Part shown: one piece after another, positions 58,660 to 64,000 of the stretch
Layout of the letters: each line of letters starts with the position of its first letter
Numbering within the stretch: the first letter of the stretch is position 1
The notes under the pieces: generated by a model
Told to the model about the DNA's origin: nothing
Seen by the model: the letters and a program-made list of their open reading frames with translations, nothing else
Databases searched by the model: none
DNA from: Kuschelorhynchus macadamiae
Lineage: Eukaryota > Arthropoda > Insecta > Coleoptera > Curculionidae
Assembly (NCBI GenBank): GCA_030620095.1
Contig: JAUTXW010000108.1
Span: 1,178,001 to 1,242,000, forward strand
Reading direction: 5' to 3'
DNA length: 64,000 nucleotides
Translations under genes and position numbers: made by a program

Positions 58660-59222
58660 TTTCTACTGGTTTAGAAGAAAATGAGTCTGCGGACCTTCTA
58701 GCAAAGAAAGGAGCAGAGACGAGATTCGTGGGACCTGAACCAGCTTTGGGAGTATCCCACGAAACGGCCAAGCATGCAGTTTTGCACCTGGTTGAGCAAA
58801 AAGCTAATCTCTATTGGTTTGGACTGCCAGGCCTATCCCATGCAAAGGCTTCCTATGAAGAAGAGGATAACAGAAAGTCTGTTAAATATGAACAGAATTA
58901 TGCTCAAAACAGCAGTAGGTCTATACACTGGCCTTGTGGTCTAAGACATCACATGCACAGGATGGAGCTTGAAGACGAATCCGAGTGCCGCCTATGTATG
59001 GAGGATGACGAGACAGCCAGACATGTGCTGTGTGGCAGCTGGCCGGATCAGTTTCTTTATTTTCGGTAGAGATATCCTGCTGCCCGAGGACTTGAACAAT
59101 ACCTCCCCAAAGGCAATAATAAGACTCATTGAGGACTTAGAGTTGCTTGGGGAAGTGTAAACATTGGTGTGAGCCCCAATAGACCACAGAGTCGTAGTGG
59201 AGGGTCGGTTTGATCCACTCAC
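58660..59222 (+). pseudogene. I-type LINE C-terminus (RNase H end and zinc knuckle)
   Basis: GLEENESADLLAKKGAETRF is the end of an RNase H domain (the usual form has GNE.AD..A). VGPEPALGVSHET matches the linker VGPEPALGI of the I-type LINE in the other LINE complex. The zinc-knuckle-like end is ECRLCMEDDETARHVLC, after which a frameshift near 59050 leads to FFIFGRDILLPEDLNN and LIEDLELLGEV with a stop at 59158. The 5' side is truncated in a tandem repeat. The 3' untranslated part ends in an AACCT-type tail. Confidence 0.75.
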
Positions 59223-59226
59223 TTTT

Positions 59227-59242
59227 AACCTAACCTAACCTA
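59227..59242 (+). repeat. AACCT (TTAGG-complement) telomere-like run
   Basis: AACCTAACCTAACCTA, three units directly at the end of the LINE tail. It may be the element's own 3' tail repeat or an insect telomere-like target. Confidence 0.6.
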
Positions 59243-59471
59243 TATTTCTTAAAAATAAACTTTAGTTTACATTAAATTATTTTAAAATATTAAAAACACA
59301 TTAATAATGAACAAAACAAAATGATTATACTTTTATATAATAACAACGTTCAATTATCTGTTAATATTTACCGCTATAGTACAATTCGAGTTGTTAGTTA
59401 CATTAATTCCAGATGTGCAAGGGACATTTCCATCAGAAATAATTTTTGATGACTTCTGTGTGCTTAGTTTG

Positions 59472-60317
59472 TTACAATACTGGCACAAAATTTTCACCAC
59501 CTTGGATCATTTTGGTTTTATCTTCAATGGCGTCTTCGACACATTTCTCAGCTACCGCAGAACTTTTTCAACCACCATGTCGCTTTAACAGGGATGATTC
59601 TATACCTGTATTAAAAACCAGGTTCGCCGAAGTCTGTCTAAAACAGTGACCCTTATATTTATCAGAAGTTTCAAGTTTCAAATGCTCTGCTATTTTTTGG
59701 GCATTGCCTCTATCGTGTGAATTCCAACCCTTTGGCTGCTGCATCTGCTATTTCGGTACCGATCAAACAGAAAGTTTTCTTGAACATTTAGATATTTCCG
59801 ATAAATTTTGAGAACAGTAATTGCTTCTATTTCATTTATCACAGTAAAAACACGTTTTACATTAGTTTTAGTTTGTGGAATTGTGATTATCAGCTGTGCT
59901 CCTGTTTCTTGAACATTATTGATAGCAATAACTTTGACCAAGAGATAATCTTCATCTCGTTTCTTCAAAAATGCTATGATTTTCAGGAACTTGCTGATCT
60001 TCATATTCTCTTTAATAAGTCACATTGCCTTCAGCATAGAACATTTGGCCCACAGGAAATTGTCATTCATTCTTTTTGACTATAAAATAAAAGTTCATTA
60101 ATAAATACAATTCTCATACAAATTTCCTGCAGATTATACTTACTTGATCTAGAAAATAAGCTAAGATTACATCTTCCTGTATTTTTGTCACTTTATATAT
60201 TTGTTTCCATAGACAAAACAATATGTATTCTTTTTCATATCTACCTGATAATTTTTTCCAGATTAATTTGCCTGTTGCTTCTGCAGATTTATTTAAAATT
60301 TCCTTCGAAACCTCCAT
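59472..60317 (-). pseudogene. Crypton-like tyrosine recombinase with an intron
   Basis: The start at 60317 gives MEVSKEILNKSAEATGKLIW and YEKEYILFCLWKQ, then DVILAYFLDQ at an exon end. A 64-bp intron (GTAAGT to TATAG, 60143 down to 60080) is followed by SKRMNDNFLWAKCSMLKAM. After one stop come KISKFLKIIAFLKKRDEDYL (first Arg region), IITIPQTKTNVKRVF and FLFDRYRNSRCSSQRVGIHT. A one-base loss in an A-run follows, then AEHLKLETSDKYKGHCFRQT (HxxR box) and SLLKRHGG. There TGA replaces Trp. The expected catalytic Tyr position reads AEKCVEDAI, that is Cys. Rejoining removes most breaks, but the Tyr loss suggests inactivity. Confidence 0.75.
60080..60143 (-). other. Probable spliceosomal intron in the Crypton-like gene
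   Basis: The donor GTAAGTATAA follows LDQ. The acceptor TTTTATTTTATAG precedes SKRMND. Removing the 64 bases restores the family alignment (AYFLDQ-SKRMND..LWAKCSMLK). Confidence 0.65.
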
Positions 60318-61472
60318 AATTTTAAATTATTTTAGGTTGTATTTATTTGACAGTGTAAGCAAAAGACAATCATAATTTGTTATTGAAAATAATTGCTAGA
60401 ATATGACCTTACTATTGGATGTATGTAAACAAAACTCAGTCAGTTCCGATAACGGGAACATCTTCAACAGTTACTTGCCAGATTTAACCCAAACATATAT
60501 ACTAACTAACTTACATACAAATGAAGTTAAATAGAAGCTTTTACAAATGAAAATAGATGGCTTTTGACACCGTATTTCTGACTCTAGGTGTAGTTTGCAA
60601 GATCGTAAAAAGGCAAAAGAGTTTCCCTATAGAGGCGACAATAACATACTACAATCAGACTAAAAGTCTAATTTAAATATATTTATTTTTCATAGTTGAA
60701 TCGAGAGGGATTAATTTTTGTATTCAAATTCACATAATAAACCGCCACACTGGCATAGAAAAAATCGTAAAAATCTGAAATCCGTTAAACTAAAATCCTA
60801 CATGGGTTCATTAATCTTGATAAACGACTTTCCTTTAACAATATTCCCATACATTACGGCATTACGGGGTCCCAAGGGACACAGCTTAATTATATTTAAC
60901 AAAAGGTGTCACCTGAAACTATGAGAGCAGCTTTTGAAGGGCCATTTTGAGTCCGTTACAGGAACAATTAAAAGCAAAATTAGACGGCGCGTCCGAATGG
61001 TCACATGAAACATCAAGAGGGGAAACATAGAACAAAAAAAAAACTTGAATCCATATTCATACGCCAGTGTTACCAGTTCGTGAAAACAAAAGAAGGTTTA
61101 ATGGGGGAGAGAGTGGAAGAACTGGATTTTGTTTGACGAGTGGTGTTGAGTTTTTATAACTTTAATCCCTGAATTAATGACAGATCAATGGTATAAGTTT
61201 TATCAAGTATGTGTGTTTTATTTCCTAACTTAAAATAATTTAGGCTGTTGGAATTAGCTAAAGTTAATAAACTATACGAAAATATTATATACACTTAATG
61301 TAAATATAAAAATATTTATAAAAAAATAGAACCGACTTAAAAAAAAAGGCATTAAAAAGTAAAAAAAAAATATTTTATTTCACATTGAAAATTTGACTTT
61401 ATGAGGTCTACGTTAAAGTAACTCATAATTGCTTAATCACAAACAGACATTTATATATTGAGTGTCTACATA
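60318..61472. other. No gene recognised
   Basis: AT-rich spacer with A-runs near 61040 and 61320-61370. Confidence 0.5.
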
Positions 61473-61474
61473 TA

Positions 61475-63932
61475 CAGGGTTATTCACGCAACCCGTTCAT
61501 TAAAAGTTTTTGATGATGCCATTTAGATAAAAATTTCAAATTTTAAGGTAAGGTCAAGGGGTACTTCTTTTTTGAAATATTTTCAACTTCCTGTCACTTT
61601 CGGTTTACCCGGAAGTCGGTATCAACTTGCTTATTTTAAATGGAATACCCTGTATTTTATGACATTTTTGGATTTTACGGAGAATTTTAATGCTATTTTA
61701 TGTAGCATGTCCTATACCTAGGTTCAAGCGTTCTTAAGATACTTGACCTTGAACCAAAAATGAGCCTTCGGGGTACCAAATTTTAAAATCTCATATTTTT
61801 GTAAGTTTTGAAGATATAATCTTCATATTTTGCAGACGATCGGTAAATAATCTTAGATTTCTATTTTTTTATTGAATTTGTCTATTTTTATACAGGGTGT
61901 CCTAAATTCAGCGGCAAACATTCACATTTTCAAAGCCGCTAAAATCCGTTTTTTTAAATGGGACACCCTATAACTTTATGCACTATCAAATGTAGAATTT
62001 CATTTTCTATCGAACTGTATTAAGGTTCCCTATACCTATTCGGAACTATTTTCGAAATAATTGGGTTTTATAAAAATATCGTATGTATTTGCTTAAATGT
62101 TTACATGTTCCAATGGTGAGCCATGGAAAAACAATTGAGATCAAATATCCAATATGGCAGATGATTAGTATGCGTTATTTATCGAAAACTGTCAGTGATA
62201 AACTAAATCTTCTAAATCGAAATGGAATAATACTCAAACGCTGATATCCTCAATCTATTTTATATTCATGGAGAATATTATAAAATTTTGGAGAGAACGT
62301 GTTATTTGCCGCCAATGAACAAATCAAAATTCAAGAGGATTGAAACGAACTTTTTGCGTTTTGGCAAGGTTAAAGATACAAAAAATGTTCCGAAACCAGT
62401 GAAAAATGCCGAGGATAACGTAATAAACACATTAGCTTATTTCCACGCAAACCCGTAAAGTTCAATAGCGTCTGCAGAAAACGATTTGGGAATTTCTTCT
62501 TCATCTGTCCAAAGAATCTTGAGCGAACATCAAATGCACCCTTATTCCTTCCAAAACGTGCAAGCCTTAAGACCTGGTGATGACGTCTGACGAGTAGAAT
62601 TTTGCGAATTCGTGTTTTTGAAAATTCAAGAGGACCCTCAATTCCTTTCAAAGATATTTTGGACCGATGAAACGAAATTTTCTAGACAAGAAATAACAAA
62701 TAGAAGAAACGAACATTTCTGGGCAGCAGAAAATCCGCACGCTTTACGCGAAACGCGTTCTCAAGAGAGGTTTAGCTTCAATGTTTTCGGTATAGTATTA
62801 AATGATCAGGTGCGGTACTGTATTTATGAAGACAATTTAAACAGTGATAAGTATTTGGAAATTCTACGAGGGACGGTTTCTGAATTTATAGAAGAAATTC
62901 CTATTGGTGAGCTGCAAAATTATTGGTATCAATTAGATTGGGCACCAGCACATAATTCCGCTGCAGTTTATCTCCAATTATCTCGAATTTTTGAAGATCG
63001 CTGGATTGGTCCCAATGGCCCTTGGAGATGGCCCCCGTGATCGCCTGATTTAACACCCTTAGACTTTTATTTATGGGGATTTATCAAAAAAGGTAAAGTT
63101 TATGCTTCCCCAGTAAATAACCAACAAGACTTACTGGACAGGATAGATTTTGTAACATTCTCCGCGAATATAAAATAAATTGATAATATCAGCTTTTGAG
63201 TGTTTTTTTTATTTTAATTTAAAAGTTTCAAATCAGCTGTCATGTTGAATAAAAAAGCACAACAATTGTTTTTCCATGGCTTACTACGGGAAGGTGTAAG
63301 CATTTAGCAAATACATATGATAGTTTAATAAGAACCTGATTATTTCGAAAATGGTTACGAATAGGTATAGTGAACCTTAATACAGTTCGATAGAAAATGA
63401 AATTCTACATTTGATAGTGCATAAAGTTATAGGGTGTCCCATTTAAAAAAACGGATTTTAGCGGCTTTGAAAATGTGAATGTTTGCCGCTGAATTTAGGA
63501 TACCCTGTATAAAAATAGACAAATTCAATAAAAAAAATAGAAACCTAAGATTATTTACCGATCGTCTGCAAAATATGAAGATTATATCTTCAAAACTTAC
63601 AAAAATAGGAGATTTTAAAATTTGTTACCCCGAAGGCTCATTTTTGGTTCAAGGTCAAGTATCTTAAGAACGCTTGAACCTAGGTATAGGACATGCTACA
63701 TAAAATAGCATTAAAATTCTCCGTAGAATCAAAAAATATCATAAAATACAGGGTATTCCATTTAAAATAAGCAAGTTAATACCAACTTCCGGTTAAACCG
63801 AAAGTGACAGGAAGTTGAAAATATTTCAAAAAAGAAATACCCCTTGACCTTATCTTAATCCCAAAATTTGAAATTTTTATCTAAATGGCATCATCAAAGA
63901 CTTTTAATGAACGGGTTGCGTGAATAACCCTG
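61475..63932 (+). mobile_element. DD41D mariner-like element with ~665-bp terminal inverted repeats
   Basis: The left arm (61475-62137) and right arm (63263-63932) are near-perfect reverse complements, starting CAGGGTTATTCACGCAACCC, with TA at 61473-61474 and 63933-63934. The arms contain further ACACCCTGTA-type motifs (near 61647, 61895 and 61963, with mirror positions in the right arm). The transposase lies between. This is the most complete of the four CAGGG-ended elements. Confidence 0.9.
62222..63178 (+). pseudogene. DD41D mariner-like transposase, nearly full length
   Basis: The ATG at 62222 is followed at codon 3 by a stop, then YSNADILNLFYIHGEYYKIL, KFKRIETNFLRFGKVKDTKN and NVINTLAYFHANP (stop) SSIASAENDLGISSSSVQRI, the second helix-turn-helix. 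The catalytic part is open for 142 codons: KIFWTDETKFSRQEI (first Asp), YWYQLDWAPAHNSAAVYLQL (second Asp, with QLDW where relatives have QQDG), EDRWIGPNGPWRWPP, a TGA, then SPDLTPLDFYLWGFIKKGKV (third Asp). The second-to-third spacing is 41, defining the DD41D group (rosa/VS-like). Four in-frame stops and possibly one frameshift are visible, mostly CGA/CAA/TGG to stop type. Confidence 0.85.
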
Positions 63933-63934
63933 TA

Positions 63935-64000
63935 TACCAGAGCAAATAAACACGGTCTTTTTTGCGTTTGATACGGATTTCACAAACGCAAATTTTTAAT
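63935..64000. other. Window edge, no feature
   Basis: Flank right of the last element; too short to judge. Confidence 0.5.

Overview
The window looks like gene-poor, AT-rich nuclear DNA of an arthropod, most likely an insect. I find no confident host protein-coding gene, tRNA or rRNA. Nearly every coding trace belongs to a transposable element (TE), and almost all are broken by frameshifts, stops or deletions. The insect call rests on the TE mix: Penelope-like elements, DD41D mariners, Sailor-like IS630 relatives, hAT, pogo, Crypton-like recombinases, and LINEs with insect-style 3' ends. A short AACCT run, the insect telomere motif, follows one LINE tail.

Layout. 1-3.3 kb: two Penelope-like (PLE) 3' ends with GIY-YIG nuclease domains, a hammerhead ribozyme with a near-complete core, a Crypton-like fragment and an inverted repeat carrying hammerhead-like cores. 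3.5-6.4 kb: a DD41D mariner tail and a Sailor-like element. 6.8-10.4 kb: a hAT-like element holding a long-TIR DD41D element. 12.0-13.6 kb: copy 1 of an unclassified multi-copy family (family X), with copy 2 at 25.7-27.2 kb. 15.1-18.2 kb: a 5'-truncated LINE. 20.5-24.3 kb: a hAT deletion derivative, then Sailor-like copy A. 28.5-31.1 kb and 38.9-41.6 kb: two closely related hAT copies in inverted orientation. 31.4-32.2 kb: a Gypsy integrase scrap and a GC-rich island. 33.4-36.7 kb: Sailor-like copy B, containing a foldback, a MITE and a satellite-like insertion. 42.4-46.1 kb: a LINE split by an I-type LINE. 51.1-53.7 kb: a nearly readable pogo element with a C-terminal PHD-like motif. 55.9-58.0 kb and 61.5-63.9 kb: two more DD41D elements. 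58.6-60.3 kb: an I-type LINE tail and an intron-containing Crypton-like recombinase.

The elements do not act together as a pathway. They record repeated nesting: target duplications (TA, or 8 bp for hAT), inverted termini and interrupted repeat units show which insertion came later. A tandem-like repeat of about 150 bp is a recurrent landing site. The observations most worth following up are the hammerhead-like RNAs tied to Penelope-like sequence, the unclassified family X, and the intron in the Crypton-like copy. All calls come from reading the sequence; no database search or alignment was run.
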